Below are positions 1 to 10,747 of a stretch of 64,000 nucleotides of DNA, piece by piece. The notes below the pieces were generated by a model. The model did not search any database. It saw only the letters and a program-made list of their open reading frames with translations, and was not told the DNA's origin. A program made the translations under genes and the position numbers. This stretch comes from Azolla caroliniana (lineage: Eukaryota > Polypodiophyta). Within the stretch, counting starts at the first letter, position 1, and each line of letters starts with the position of its first letter. The stretch covers positions 12,896,001-12,960,000 of the forward strand of contig JBHGNT010000004.1 of NCBI GenBank assembly GCA_043228905.1, read 5' to 3'.

Positions 1-318
1 ATCCAGCCCATGTTGAGCTTGCTTCTCAACAACCATCATGCTTAGTAGAAATCATCCCATCCCATGCACAAACTGATAAACAAAACCCCCTAATTGCAAA
101 GCCGACCGCAGACCCAGTAATGCCTAACTAGCTAAACCTCATGTCTATGTTAACATTCATGGAACTTTCATTGAAGGACCCCAAAAAGAAAAAAGTGTTG
201 TGTGGCGAGTATGCACAAGGGTGACACAAAGGCACTGCCCAGTTTTGGGTACCCAAACATTGTGGTATGTGCCTCTTAACCTTACCCTTGCCCAACCTGC
301 ACCACCCTACAACGTTAC
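1..318 (+). pseudogene. Left half of an interrupted repeat-protein reading frame (AQGWH...FWVP motif)
   Basis: I do not recognise this family. Read on the plus strand from 213, the frame gives A-Q-G-stop-H-K-G-T-A-Q-F-W-V-P, which matches two in-frame motif copies on the far side of copia-1 (17029 and 17254). The stop at 222 is TGA where the other copies have TGG. A partial VNI-GTF-EG-QK motif lies at about 149-180, one base out of frame. The frame stays open from 225 to 318 and continues in the same phase at 16904 once copia-1 and one copy of its GTTAC target duplication are removed. It is probably a decayed coding repeat, host or transposon-derived. Confidence 0.5.
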
Positions 319-709
319 TGTAAAGAATCGGATATGATTCTTGTGAAGCGGAAGAGATGTGAGTTATGTGTGTGTATGAGAGAGAGAGTGTGTGTGAGAG
401 AGACAATGAGTAAGACACAGAGAATACACAAGGTAAAAGTGTATTAACAAAGGAGAAAGACTTAATGTTTTACAAAGAGGGAGGAGGGTGCTTTATATAG
501 TCACCCTCTCTCTTCATTAACTACAAGATTCATGGAGCATGGGGAATGTGAAAGCTCATAAGTTATGTGTCATAGAATATGATTCTATGACTCATACTAA
601 ATGCTAGAATACAAAGTGGTGACTTAATGGTGACTCTTGACGGTTGGAGTGTTTATTCACTCTCAAGGTGAGTTCACACACTAGACCAAGTTGAGCTTGA
701 TTCTCAACA
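319..709 (-). repeat. Copia-1 3' LTR
   Basis: 391 bp, starting TGTAAAGAATCGG and ending ATTCTCAACA on the plus strand, matched along its length by 16502-16898. It contains a GA/GT-rich microsatellite at about 378-405. Differences from its partner are a few transitions and repeat-length changes. Confidence 0.95.
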
Positions 710-943
710 CACCCCCTCAAGCTCAAGTCGGGTCGGTTTTAGACGGTATCCGAAATCTGCTTCGACTCGCGTTCCGGAGTCCGCGTCGACTCGCTTTATA
801 TGGAATTGCGGAATCCGTGCTCCAACTTGCGTTGTTCATAGTTGCAAAGTCTGTGCTTCGGCTTGCGTCTTTCTTCACGGCTTCGTTGCGTGGTTGCAGA
901 ATCCACGCGTTATTGCGTAGTGCGCGATTGCAGAATCTACGCG

Positions 944-1561
944 TTATTGTGTAGTGTCTTCAATACTCCCCCTCAAGCTTGGCAGGTCAGAGATCGTCAA
1001 TCCGAGATCGGTCTTGAATTGCCATAGCTTGTCGGCTCCTAAGGCTTTAGTGAAGATGTCGGCGGTTTGGAGATTTGTGCTAATGTGTTGTAGGTCGATA
1101 TCGCCAGCTAGAACGCGCTCTCTGATGAAGTGATAGTGCACTTCGATGTGCTTTGTTTGCGCATGGAACACCGGGTTCCGAGCCAGATAAATATTGCTCA
1201 TGTTGTCGCAGTAAAGGGAGGTTGGATCCTTGATGGGTATGCCCAGATCCTTGAGTATCCTTTTGAGCCATACGGCTTCATATGCGGCCACTATCGCGCT
1301 CCTGTATTCCGCCTCTGTGCTCGAAAGAGCGATAGTTGGTTGCTTTTTGCTGCTCCAGGAGATTGCTTTGCCACCGAGGAAGAAAACAAATCCAAAGGTT
1401 GATCTTTTATCGGCTATGTAGCCGGCCCAATCGGCCTCTGTGTACCCCTCGAGTCGTATTGGCATCGCGGTCTTGTAGAGGATGCCGCAATCCATTGTGC
1501 CGCTCACGTATCGTAGAACTCGCTTAGCGCAATCCAAGTGAGTATCACGCGGTGCTTGCAT
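944..1561 (-). pseudogene. Copia-1 RNase H domain (end of pol)
   Basis: The C-terminal part of a copia polyprotein, about 205 residues. RNase H landmarks are in order: YTEADWAG (first acidic residue), STFGFVFFLGG, LSSTEAEYR (Glu), LYCDNMSNIYLARNP (Asp) and the terminal TKHIEVHYHFIRE. It degrades the RNA strand during reverse transcription. It ends about 230 bp before the 3' LTR. The domain itself is open, but it is separated from the RT by breaks near 1561-1724. Confidence 0.85.
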
Positions 1562-1723
1562 GAATTGGCTAAGGAGACCGACCGAATAATTGAGATCGGG
1601 TCGTGTGATCGTGAGGTAGATGAGACTCCCGATGAGTTGCAGATATTGAGTCGGCTCACACGCTTTGGTGCCGGAGTTCGCATCTAGTTTGAGATTGCGA
1701 TCGAGTGGGGTTGCCGCGGATTT

Positions 1724-2921
1724 TCACTCAACCATCCTGAACTTGTATAACAAGTTGAGGATGTAGTGCCGTTGAGAGATCATGATTCCGGTCGGAATCC
1801 GAATTACCTCGATGCCGAGGAAGTAGTGGAGCTCCTTCATGTCCATCATGTCAAACTTGTCAGAAAGGAGGGATTTGACCTTATTGATTTCGACGAGATG
1901 CTCACCTCCAATGACTAGGTCATCCACATATAAGATGATGACGATCGGACTTGCGGAATCGCTTCATATGTAGAGGGAGTTGTCCGAATTTGGCATACAG
2001 AAGCCAATTTGATGAAGATATTGCGTTATCTTCGAATGCCAAGCACACGCGGTGCTTGCTTGAGGCCATAGAGTGGCTTCTTGAGTTGGCATACAACTTT
2101 CGGATGGGTGCTCGAGTTGAAACCAGGTGGTTGTATCATGTACACCTCACCTCCTCTTCTAATTCGCCTTGTAGAAAGGCATTCTTGACGTCCATTTGAT
2201 GGAGGTGCCACCCTTTCGCCGCGGCAAGCGCAATTACGGTCCGTACCGTCGTCATCTTTGCCACCGGGGCAAAGGTCTCCTCGTAGTCAACTCTGTGCGT
2301 TTGTGCGTAGCCTTTCGCTACGAGTCGCGCTTTGTAGCGGTTGACGAAACCGTCGGCGTTGTACTTCACTTTGTAAATCCATCTACATCCGATCGCCTTT
2401 TTGTGTGGTGAGGTGGGAACGAGATCCCACGTCTCGTTCTTCCGTAGTGCTTGCATCTCCTCATTCATGGCTTCGATCCATCGCGGATCCTTGGTTGCTT
2501 CAGAGAATGTTTCCGGCTCGCGTACTGTCGCCACCTTCATCATAAAGGCATAATGATATGCCATGTAGTCGTTGTAGCCGAATCGGCTGACCGGATTCTT
2601 TTCACGGGTGGAACGACGGAGCTTTTCATTTGCAGAGATGAGGGCTTTCTTAGCTCCGATTGGTACATCGAAGCCGCCGAACTCACCGTCAAGTGAGTGA
2701 GTCGACTCATCGTCGTCGAAGCTATCGTCTTCGTATTCTGACATTTTTGCCTTGCCTTTGTCCATCTTCGGGCTAGGCCGTGATGTTCTTTGATCGCTCA
2801 AAGGCTCTTGCGGTCCGCTCAGTCGGGTCGTGATCGGACTTTGTTCGAATATGCGCATAAGACGATCTTCATCCTCTATCTCTTGTTCGGCGGATTCCGG
2901 GTCGAGCGGAGTCGGAGTCAT
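1724..2921 (-). pseudogene. Copia-1 reverse transcriptase
   Basis: RT of the Ty1/copia type in at least three reading frames (2921-2136, 2211-2026, 1927-1724). The N-terminal piece shows the usual copia entry motif (W.eAm.eEm.aL.kN.TWdLV), then [11 protein letters not shown] and the [12 protein letters not shown] motif A carrying the first catalytic Asp. The catalytic YVDD is intact at about 1919-1930. A region rich in D, E and S precedes the RT, as usual for the linker after integrase. Two frameshifts and a stop near 1724 prevent one continuous protein. Confidence 0.88.
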
Positions 2922-3002
2922 TGTCTCTGGTGTGTACCAGGATGCGGACTCATCAAAAATGACGTCTCGACTTACTCGAGATTTTCGAGTTAAGGGGTTG
3001 TA

Positions 3003-3871
3003 GCATTTGTACCCCTTTTGCTCCAGTGAGTATCCTACGAGGATTCATTTCTCCAACTTCGGGTCAAGCTTTTGACGCTTCTCGTCGGGGATGTGCACAT
3101 ACGCAATGGAGCCGAATATCCGAACATGCGATAGGTCCGACTTCTTTCCAAAGAACTTCTCATGCGGAGTAAGTTCGTGCACTCCGGATGTTGTGCGCCG
3201 GTTCATTAGGTAGACGGCCATATTTGCAGCTTCGGCCTAATATGACTTGGGCATATGCTTCTCGTTCATCATGGCCCATGCTACTTCGAGGGTGTGCCGA
3301 TTTTTGCGCTCGGCTACTCCGTTTTGTTGTGGAGTGTGTCAGCAAGTGCATTCTCACCGAATTCCTTCCTTTCGGAGATACGCCGTGAAATCGTCCGAGA
3401 AGTACTCCTTGCCGCCATCCGAACGAAGGCATCGTACATGTCGGTCCGTGGCTTTCTCGACTTCATTCTTGAACTTTTGGAAGTGTCTGAACGCTTCGCT
3501 CTTTTGCCGCATCGGGTAGATCCAAGTGTGCCTGGAGAAGTCGTCGATGAAGAGCACATAATATCGGCATCTGCAGAATGTAGTTGTCTGCGCCGGTCCC
3601 CATACGTCGGAATGGACTATGTCGAGTAGACCTTTGCTCACGTTCTGCTCTTTCGGGAATGGGTGTCGGTGTTGCTTGCCAAATTGGCGCTTCGCATACA
3701 CCTTCAATCTCCTTCTCTTTGAATGTCGGGAGTCCGATGACGACTCCTTTCGATTTCATTGCTTTGAGTTTGTTGAGATTGATGTGGCCAATTCACTTGT
3801 GCCACAGCTCTATGTCGGAGTCGGCTTTCATGCCCTTTGCGAACATGGCTAATTTCATCTCATTGTCGCGT
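3003..3871 (-). pseudogene. Copia-1 integrase
   Basis: The integrase of copia-1 downstream of the gypsy-1 insertion. A zinc-finger remnant lies near 3660-3860, followed by catalytic core motifs in two overlapping frames: HSDVWGP (first Asp, about 3605), RSDGGKEYFS (second Asp, about 3415) and NGVAERKNR (Glu, about 3307-3318). So the D,D35E residues can all be seen, but frameshifts separate them. It would insert the cDNA into the genome. The frame resumes across gypsy-1: codons left of 3866 continue those right of 14999. Confidence 0.85.
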
Positions 3872-4329
3872 TGTTACGCGCGTGCGTGGAGAACAAGGCG
3901 GGACCACTGAGGTCTTGGACCGAGGAATAGGTGAGAGAAGGGAGAGAGAGAGAGACATGCTCACACACGTATAGACAAAGAAGCGCACGGGAACGCGGTC
4001 CAACGACACAGGAGACACGAGTTGAACGAGGAATAGAGTATAAGAACACCAGTGTATGTATATAAAATAAGTATGCAGACGACGCGAACGGTTACAACCG
4101 ATCAGGCCGGCTAGATGGATACTGACGCCTGCCACCCACACGCGTAGGGGTGCGAGATGGAGACTCTGCCGGAAGCACACGGGCAGAGACACTCCTCGAT
4201 TCTCCCTATGGAATATTGCTACCTAGGGTTTGACTTTGTGCCCACCTATCTACTATACAACAGGGGCGTGCCCACGTGCAAGGCCAGTTCACACACACTT
4301 TGCACTCGGGGACGGTTTTCCTCATGATA
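3872..4329 (-). repeat. Gypsy-1 3' LTR (internally deleted)
   Basis: 458 bp against 658 bp for its partner at 14336-14993. Alignment by eye is collinear up to CACACGGGC (about 4172), then jumps to AGAGACACTCC. This removes the stretch equal to about 14651-14846 of the other copy. It ends GATA where the partner ends GACA. A polypurine tract (minus AGGTGGGGGCGG) adjoins at about 4330-4344. Confidence 0.9.
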
Positions 4330-4405
4330 TCCGCCCCCACCTAACCGCGCATCCACCGGTATGCGCCAAAATTGGGTTCCTACCGGAGAAAACCGGTCCT
4401 GGCTT

Positions 4406-5056
4406 TTATTCCTCGTTTACCGGTTCGTCCTCCGCCTCGGGCTGCTCGTCGTTGTTGTCCATGCCCCCTAGCTCCGGCTCCCCGTCGTGTCGTTTCTTGA
4501 ACGCTTTGATCCTCTTCCCCGCTACCGGTATCGCCATTCTCGTACCGTCGAGCTTCGCGAGATGGTATGTCCCATTATCGTTGGCGCCCATTACTACGTA
4601 AGGCCCGAACCACCTCCTCACAAACTTCCGCGTGGCCCTGTGCTGATTGTCGAGGTTGTTGTCGTAGACTAGCACCCAGTCGCCTTCCTCGATCTTCCTT
4701 GGCCGGAGCCGGTGTGTTCGGTCGAACCGGGCTTTGTTCCTTATCCTCGCTACCCGAAGTTTCTCCGCGGCTCGCTCTACATCCTCCGGCCTCCGCTCGA
4801 GCTGTCGAATCCGCGCCGCCAACAATTCCTCCCGGCTCATCTCATCCCTCCAGTCCACCGTGGCCCACGAGGAGATCGTTCGCTCTGTTGGCATGATCGG
4901 CTTCTGTCCGAACATAAGCTCTGTCGGCATGAACCCGGTTACCGAACTGTGCGTAGTCCGGTCCGCCCACAAGGCATAAGGTAGCAGTCGTGGCCAATTC
5001 CCGACTTGGCCTCCACACGCCCGTACTAGCGCTTTGACAATCGGCCCGTGTCCGCG
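4406..5056 (-). pseudogene. Gypsy-1 integrase C-terminal part
   Basis: Continuation of the integrase after a frameshift or stop near 5057. The 4972-4406 frame shows the usual post-catalytic region (WADRTT...TGFMPTELMFG), a helical basic stretch and an SH3-like end (WFGPYVVMGANDNGTYHLAKLDG), then an acidic C-terminus. No chromodomain (Y..E.IL.....YLVKW.GY) is present, which separates this family from the chromovirus gypsy-4. Confidence 0.82.
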
Positions 5057-6439
5057 CTATACCTTCCTGTTCACCTCCAGATTGTACGTTACGGTGAGCG
5101 AAAGTTTGACTCCTAGCCGATCGAACAGCTCTTCGGCCTCTTTTGCGTCCAACTCACCACGGTCAGCCATGACCTTCCCTATGCACCCGTATCGACATAT
5201 CACCTCCTCAATAAAAAACCGGCACACGGCTGTCATCGTCTTGTTCTGTAGAGCTCGGCCTTCAACCTGGTTCGTTAGATCTTCCCGAGCCAGCACCAGA
5301 TACCGCGTCTGTCCTACCCCCATTGGCATCGTCACCAAATCCACCATCCACTTGAAGTGGACGGTCGGAGGGTAGGTCGGGTGAAGCTCATCCCGATGTC
5401 GGATCATGGAGTGCACTTGACAGCTTTCGCAAGTCGTCACGAACCGATGCACGTCTCGGTATAGTCTCGGCCACCAGTACTTCCCCTTTAGCTTTTCGAA
5501 CGTGGCCCACATTCCACGGTGTCCAGCCCACAGGCTATCGTGGTACGCCGCCAGCAAATCCTCCTGTTCCTCCTTCTTCGCCACCACTCGGAGCGGGATG
5601 TCGTTCCTCTTCTTCGGGTGCTTCCATATGTACTCATCCCGAAGGAAGAATCGGTATGCCTTCTTCCGAATCTGGTTGGCCTCATCCCTTGTCCATGCCG
5701 CATCCGGTGTCATTGTTTTCAGGAACCCGCCGATCTGCAGCAACTCCCCGTTGTACTTGCTCTCGTCGAAATCGTTAAGCGTTGGAGAGCATTCCCTGCC
5801 GGTTGTTACGTAAGCAGCCTCGAAGAAGTCCACGCCGACTTCCTCGTCCTCCGAAACCATGTCGTCGTCGTTTTCGAACCTCGCCCTTGAAAGCATGTCG
5901 GCCATGGCGTTGTCTTTCCCGGAAATGTGTCGTATTTCCGGATTCAGGGACTTGATGTACGCTATCCACCTGAGCATTGCCAGGTCTGGCGTCGCGCATC
6001 CGGAAACCATGCCAAGAATCGGCAGGCAGTCCGTCTCGATAATTACCTCTGTCCCGATCAGGTAGTCTTTATCGGCCTTTACCGCCGAAACGATACCCCA
6101 GAGCTCGCGTTTAACCTGGGCGTATCCTCGCTGTCGCTCGCTGAGGACCTTCGCGCCGAACCGGATCGGGAAACGCATGCCGTCCTCGTCCTCTTGGTTG
6201 ACGACCCATCCGATCCCGATCGGACTCGTGTCTACCGTTACGTAAATTGGAGTGCTCTTTCCGTAGACAACCTTTCGGGGCGCCGGAGCCGCGGCAAGTG
6301 CTTCCTTCATCTTCCGAACAGACTTCGTATGCTCGTCTCTCCACTCGAATTTTCGCCCCTTTTTCAGCAACCCGTATAACGGTTCCGCGACGTGGGCGTA
6401 ATGCGGGATCCATATGTGGTAGAACGCGCATGCTCCCAA
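5057..6439 (-). pseudogene. Gypsy-1 RNase H and integrase core
   Basis: A 460-residue open frame. From its N-terminus: the RT thumb/connection (ACAFYHIWIPHYAHVAEPLYGLL), RNase H with VTVDTSPIG, ELWGIVSAV, ETDCLP and AMADMLSR, and integrase with its zinc finger (H..GHRG...C..C, about residues 290-350). The core carries WMVDLV (first Asp), MADRGELD (second Asp) and TYNLEVNRK (Glu). All three integrase acidic residues are present. It overlaps the RT frame by about 330 bp in another phase, so one frameshift separates it from the RT. Confidence 0.88.
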
Positions 6440-7661
6440 GAACCTCCGTGATCGAGCTACATTCGTGCTTCATTGCGGAGATGGCTTCTACCTTAGTCGG
6501 AGACGGTTTCCGGTCGTACGACCCGCATAGGTGTCCGACGACCATGATCTCTGATTGCCCGAAGGCCGATTTTCCCCCGAAGAAGGTGAGCCTCGCGCCC
6601 TCTAACCTCTGTAGCACCTTTTCGCAGTCATCGATGTGCGTCGCCACGAATTTCCGGCACCCGTCTGGTCTGATCGTCTCGTCCTTTTCCTCCACCAGGC
6701 ATCCCATGATCGGGACATCGTCCAAAAACAGCATGGTGATGTCCAGGATACAATCCCTTAGTACCTTGTTCATTGCGTTCACCATGTGAGCCACCGAGTT
6801 CGTCCCTCCTTGCGGTAGGGTACACATCCGTACTAGGCCGAGAGGAGTTCGCATTGTCGTGATGTCCCTGCTCTCTATGGCTAGCTGGAACAAATCGTAC
6901 CCTGAGTACAGATCACCGACCGAGTAAATCAACCTTCTGGCGAAGGCCTCCGCGAACTCGTCTATCGTCGGTCCGATTCCTGCGTTTCGAATGGTCACCT
7001 TGTTGACCGGCTGCAGGTATTGAATAAAGCGCAGCGTGCCGTCCTTCTTCGGCACGGTAAACCATCGATTCGAGTATGGGGCACTCGACGGTTCGAGGAT
7101 GCCCATTTCGACCTTCTGCTTTAACAACTCCATCAGCTTCGGGATGTGAGCTCTGGGTACCGGAATCGGTCTGAGACTCCATGGCACATGCGGTAGCGTG
7201 AATATCACCATCGGTTCCACGACTGTCGAGTCTACGCACCCGATCTCCTCTGGTGAGAATGCGAAAGCCTTCCCGTCCCTTCCGAGCATTCCCCGAAACC
7301 GGTCCTCTTCCGCCAACAGTAGGAAGCCGCCCCCACCGATTTTGACCTCACGTAGCGTTATGTCGGTGAACGTGTGTCCTATGCGGGCCGGATTTCGTAA
7401 ACTCGGATCCGACGCAACCCCTTTCATTCGCAACTCGCTGCCCTCCGGCAAGGGAGCCGCGACTGGCCTCACCTTCCGGTCCACAGTCTTGTACCTCGTG
7501 TCCACCCGGGCCGTTCGATCTGACTCGAGCCCCTTTCTGAAGTTCGCGATGACTTCGTACATCCTTTCCGAACATACCGGAATCGTCCGGTCCTCTTTAA
7601 GGACCCCTTCGACTACCTTCCGCAGCTCCCCCAAGGTATCATCGAAAGAGACCGCCTCCAC
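6440..7661 (-). pseudogene. Gypsy-1 reverse transcriptase
   Basis: The N-terminal half of pol (open 7661-6111, with RT sense to about 6440). Motifs in order: PYSNRWFTVPKKDGTLRFI, motif A SVGDLYSGYD (first catalytic Asp), LPQGGTNSVAHM (motif B) and LFLDDVPIMG (motif C; FLDD in place of YxDD). The spacing is normal for RT. The FLDD and the NSVA motif B are shared with gypsy-2 and gypsy-3 in this window, so they are family traits, not damage. About 220 bp with a frameshift separate it from gag-protease. Confidence 0.88.
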
Positions 7662-7882
7662 GGCTCCGTTGATTTCCTCTCCAGGGCCGAGGATACCACA
7701 TGCCCAAAGTCGCTCCTCCGCCCTTCTCTTCTTCCGGCCAACGACGTCGACTACCGTACACCCTCCGTTGTCGTAGAACCAAAATTTCCTACCTATAGTA
7801 CAGGTCTTCTTCGCTATCGTACACTTGTGGGGTTTTCCCGGAGTGTCCGGACTATCGCGGCCCCACGCCTTGATAGCCCTCT

Positions 7883-9982
7883 CTAAAAATCCTCTCGGCG
7901 TTCGCCCCCGAGGGTCTCGCGGTTCCGCTCATGGTTCGGTCTCACCGTCAGGAACTGGACCGAGTGGCGCCCATCCTGGCTCTTGACCCTTGCATAGGCC
8001 GAGCCGTTGTCCAACACCTTGGTCTCCATCCGTGCTGTCGTGATGTACGGTTCTCCTAGTATAACAGGATGTGAGGACGTCTCCTGCACGAAGAAGTGTT
8101 GGTCAATCTCGACATCGCCGATCTTTACTCGTACATTCGGGCAGGCTCCATGCAGTTCTTCGGTGGCACGCGTCGCTGCCCGTATTTTCCACCCGTGCTT
8201 GGTGTTGATCGGCCATTTCCCCTTCTTGTAGAAGTCCATGGACATCAAATTGATTTCTGAACCATGGTCCACCAACGCCACCACCGGTTCATGAACATCC
8301 CTGATCTTCACGGGGGTCTCCGTGGTCGCTCTGGCCCAGTGCGGCCTCGAATAGTGGCTCTCCGCCAACTCGTCTTCTAGCGCCATGTCCTCTATGTGCA
8401 TCGTCCGCACCTCCACCGGCTTCTCCGGTTCCGTCTCCGTCGACAGCCTCTTCCTCTTCACCAAGTCTACGATGGAGTCGTGGAACTCCTTCTTGGCGAT
8501 CCCGAGCACTTCCCTCAGCGACAGTTCCACCTTGCTGTCGAGGACTCGCTCTTCCAGGACCTTTTGCAGGTCTGTGGATCTTTCGATTTTTGTGCCCAGC
8601 CGGTACCCGCTCTTCTTGGGATTATCTTGGGCGCCGGTTACGTCGGCCTCATTCCGCCTTTGCTCGAATCGGGTTTCATATCGTTGTGAGGGCCCGGCCC
8701 CTCCGGTTTTCCCTACCCGCTTGTCCTCCACCAGAGCCTCGTAGTTTTGACAAGAGGCTTCGACGAAGCCCGTCTTTTCTTCCACCGGGTCACTCCACCC
8801 AGTTACCTCCCGAACCCGTTTTTCCGCTCGGTCCGCCTTTTCTTTCCTTAGTCGTGCGCCGGCGAGGCCTTCTAGCATCGTTGGCCAGAACCCAGCTTTG
8901 TTCGTCTTTGGGGCCTCGCCACCTCCGACCCGAATACCAGCCGACGCCGAATAGTGGACGGTCTCCGCGTGACGAGCCGCCGCCTCCTCCATCAGCCTTT
9001 TCATACCTCCTCGTCCGACGTTCAAGTCCAGGGGCCTTCGGGTTTCGTTGGCGTGCACCCGACCGTTCCATAGGTACACCACATTGCTTCTCATCGCCTC
9101 GGCGAAGTCCCCGCAGTCCTTCCGGATGTGGCCAACCGCGTCACACCACATGCACCTGTTTCCAGCCAAGGGTCGTCGGTCACGGGCCTGTTCGCCACCA
9201 TCCCTCTGTGCCTGGGCGATCTGGAGATCTTTTACCATCCGCGTTAGCTCCTCTAGAGCTGCTCCCCCGGGCGAGCCCTTGACCATGCCGGTCGAAGCCG
9301 ATCCGGTCTCGAGCCAATCTCGGGTCTCTTCCCTTCGCGTTGGTGGTGTTGGCTCGAGCTTCCTTGCTGCGACATAGCCTGCCCCTATCGATCCTTTGTC
9401 AACCCATTCCCGCCGTTTGTCGAAACAGCCACAGACGCTCTTCACCACAGCCCAGTCGGCCGTCAACCCGTCATCAGTCTCCAATAGGAGGCCTACTTGC
9501 TCCCGATTCCGCTCATCAACTGACTTAACAAACAATAGGATATGACTTGTGTCCAGAATGGTCCGGTCAAGCACCGAGAGGCGCGCGAAGCGTTCCTCAA
9601 ACTCCCGGAGGAGCACTGACGCGTTCCTTCCTTTGTTGGGGGTCTCCACCCACTCCATGAAGTCCCGCTTCGAAAGTCGAAGCGCATCTTCAAGCCCGTA
9701 TTTTTCGAGGAGCCAACCTTCGCACTCCTCCCAGGTCCGGCTCTCGGCCCGTACCTCGAGCACCTCCGTATGGATGCCCGGCATCGCCACTCGAGGGAAT
9801 CCGGCTAGACGCCTCTCTTCCGGAATGTCCCTCATTACCATCTCAGCCCGGTAGGACGCCAAGTAGCTCGTGGCATCCTTCCCACTAAACCGGCCGATCG
9901 TACCGACAACCGCCTCGATAGCCCTATCAAGGGTGTCGGTGCCTTCGCTCGCGCTCACTATACGGTCCACAGTCGAAGCCAT
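7883..9982 (-). CDS. Gypsy-1 gag-protease polyprotein (699 aa, open)
   Basis: The longest open frame of gypsy-1, with an ATG at 9982. The N-terminal 250 residues are helical and charged, as in capsid proteins. A CCHC zinc knuckle (CMWCDAVGHIRKDC) lies at about residues 274-288 and would bind RNA. A retropepsin-like domain near residue 570 has VALVDHGSEINLM: the active-site triad reads DHG where DSG or DTG is usual. DHG also occurs in gypsy-3, so it is probably a family feature. The frame is intact, but the rest of the element is broken. Copia-2 is inserted 20 bp upstream of the start, so expression from the 5' LTR is likely lost. Confidence 0.82.
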   Translation of the reverse strand: MASTVDRIVSASEGTDTLDRAIEAVVGTIGRFSGKDATSYLASYRAEMVMRDIPEERRLAGFPRVAMPGIHTEVLEVRAESRTWEECEGWLLEKYGLEDALRLSKRDFMEWVETPNKGRNASVLLREFEERFARLSVLDRTILDTSHILLFVKSVDERNREQVGLLLETDDGLTADWAVVKSVCGCFDKRREWVDKGSIGAGYVAARKLEPTPPTRREETRDWLETGSASTGMVKGSPGGAALEELTRMVKDLQIAQAQRDGGEQARDRRPLAGNRCMWCDAVGHIRKDCGDFAEAMRSNVVYLWNGRVHANETRRPLDLNVGRGGMKRLMEEAAARHAETVHYSASAGIRVGGGEAPKTNKAGFWPTMLEGLAGARLRKEKADRAEKRVREVTGWSDPVEEKTGFVEASCQNYEALVEDKRVGKTGGAGPSQRYETRFEQRRNEADVTGAQDNPKKSGYRLGTKIERSTDLQKVLEERVLDSKVELSLREVLGIAKKEFHDSIVDLVKRKRLSTETEPEKPVEVRTMHIEDMALEDELAESHYSRPHWARATTETPVKIRDVHEPVVALVDHGSEINLMSMDFYKKGKWPINTKHGWKIRAATRATEELHGACPNVRVKIGDVEIDQHFFVQETSSHPVILGEPYITTARMETKVLDNGSAYARVKSQDGRHSVQFLTVRPNHERNRETLGGERREDF

Positions 9983-10002
9983 GGCTTCTACAAGGTCCGA
10001 CC

Positions 10003-10747
10003 TATCGGGAACTGAACGCTCCCTCTATACTCTACGCTCGGCCACAACCAAGCTTAGATTCATGCACAGAAAACGGGAAATGAAAGCACGACACAAAGAG
10101 GAGAAGAGTACACGGATGTTTACGTGGAAAACCCAAACTAAGGGAAAAACCACAGCAGCCCACAGGCTGCAAACTATCACTATGTTGGAATGTACAAACA
10201 GTGAGTTCACGGAGGCAACGACCTCGTGCTCACGATCTTCGCCACAGGCGGCGGTTACAACAGAGGCAACAACCTCTTTCTCTCTCTCTCTCTCTGTACA
10301 CTGTTACGCACTCTAATCTCGTGCAAAACAGAAATGACAACGACCACTAAAAGTTTGCCCTAAGTCATATTTATACTAATATGACTTTTCGGCTATTTAC
10401 AAATATAGCCTCGATGGACTCTCAGAAACATATTTACGAATATGTCTCTTCATCCGGTTCTTCACCGGGTCTGTATCATCCGGCTCACCGTAGCTGGGTA
10501 TTCCTCATCCGGTTCATACCGGGTCTGCACCATCCGGCTCTCCGTAGCCGGGTACTCCTCATCCGGTCTTCACCGGGTCTGCACCATCCGGCTCTCCGTA
10601 GTCGGGTACTCCTCATCCGGTCTTCACCGGGTCTGTATCATCCGGCTCTCCGTAGCCGAGTACTCCTCATCCGGTTCATACCGGGTCTGCACCATCCGGC
10701 TCTCCGTAGCCGGGTACTCCTCATCCGGAGGGACCTGTCTCCCAACA
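10003..10747 (-). repeat. Copia-2 3' LTR with five 54-bp repeats
   Basis: 745 bp, ending CCCAACA. Positions 10451-10722 contain five units that recur every 54-55 bp, each starting CATCCGG and holding short palindromes of the CCGGT..ACCGG type. The partner LTR has six units. CT-rich microsatellite at about 10277-10298; a minus-strand TATA-like region lies near 10365-10382. Confidence 0.93.

Noticed and set aside
691-1527. Plus-strand open frames over copia-1 RNase H
   Set aside because: They are shadows of the minus-strand pol frame, with no domain of their own.
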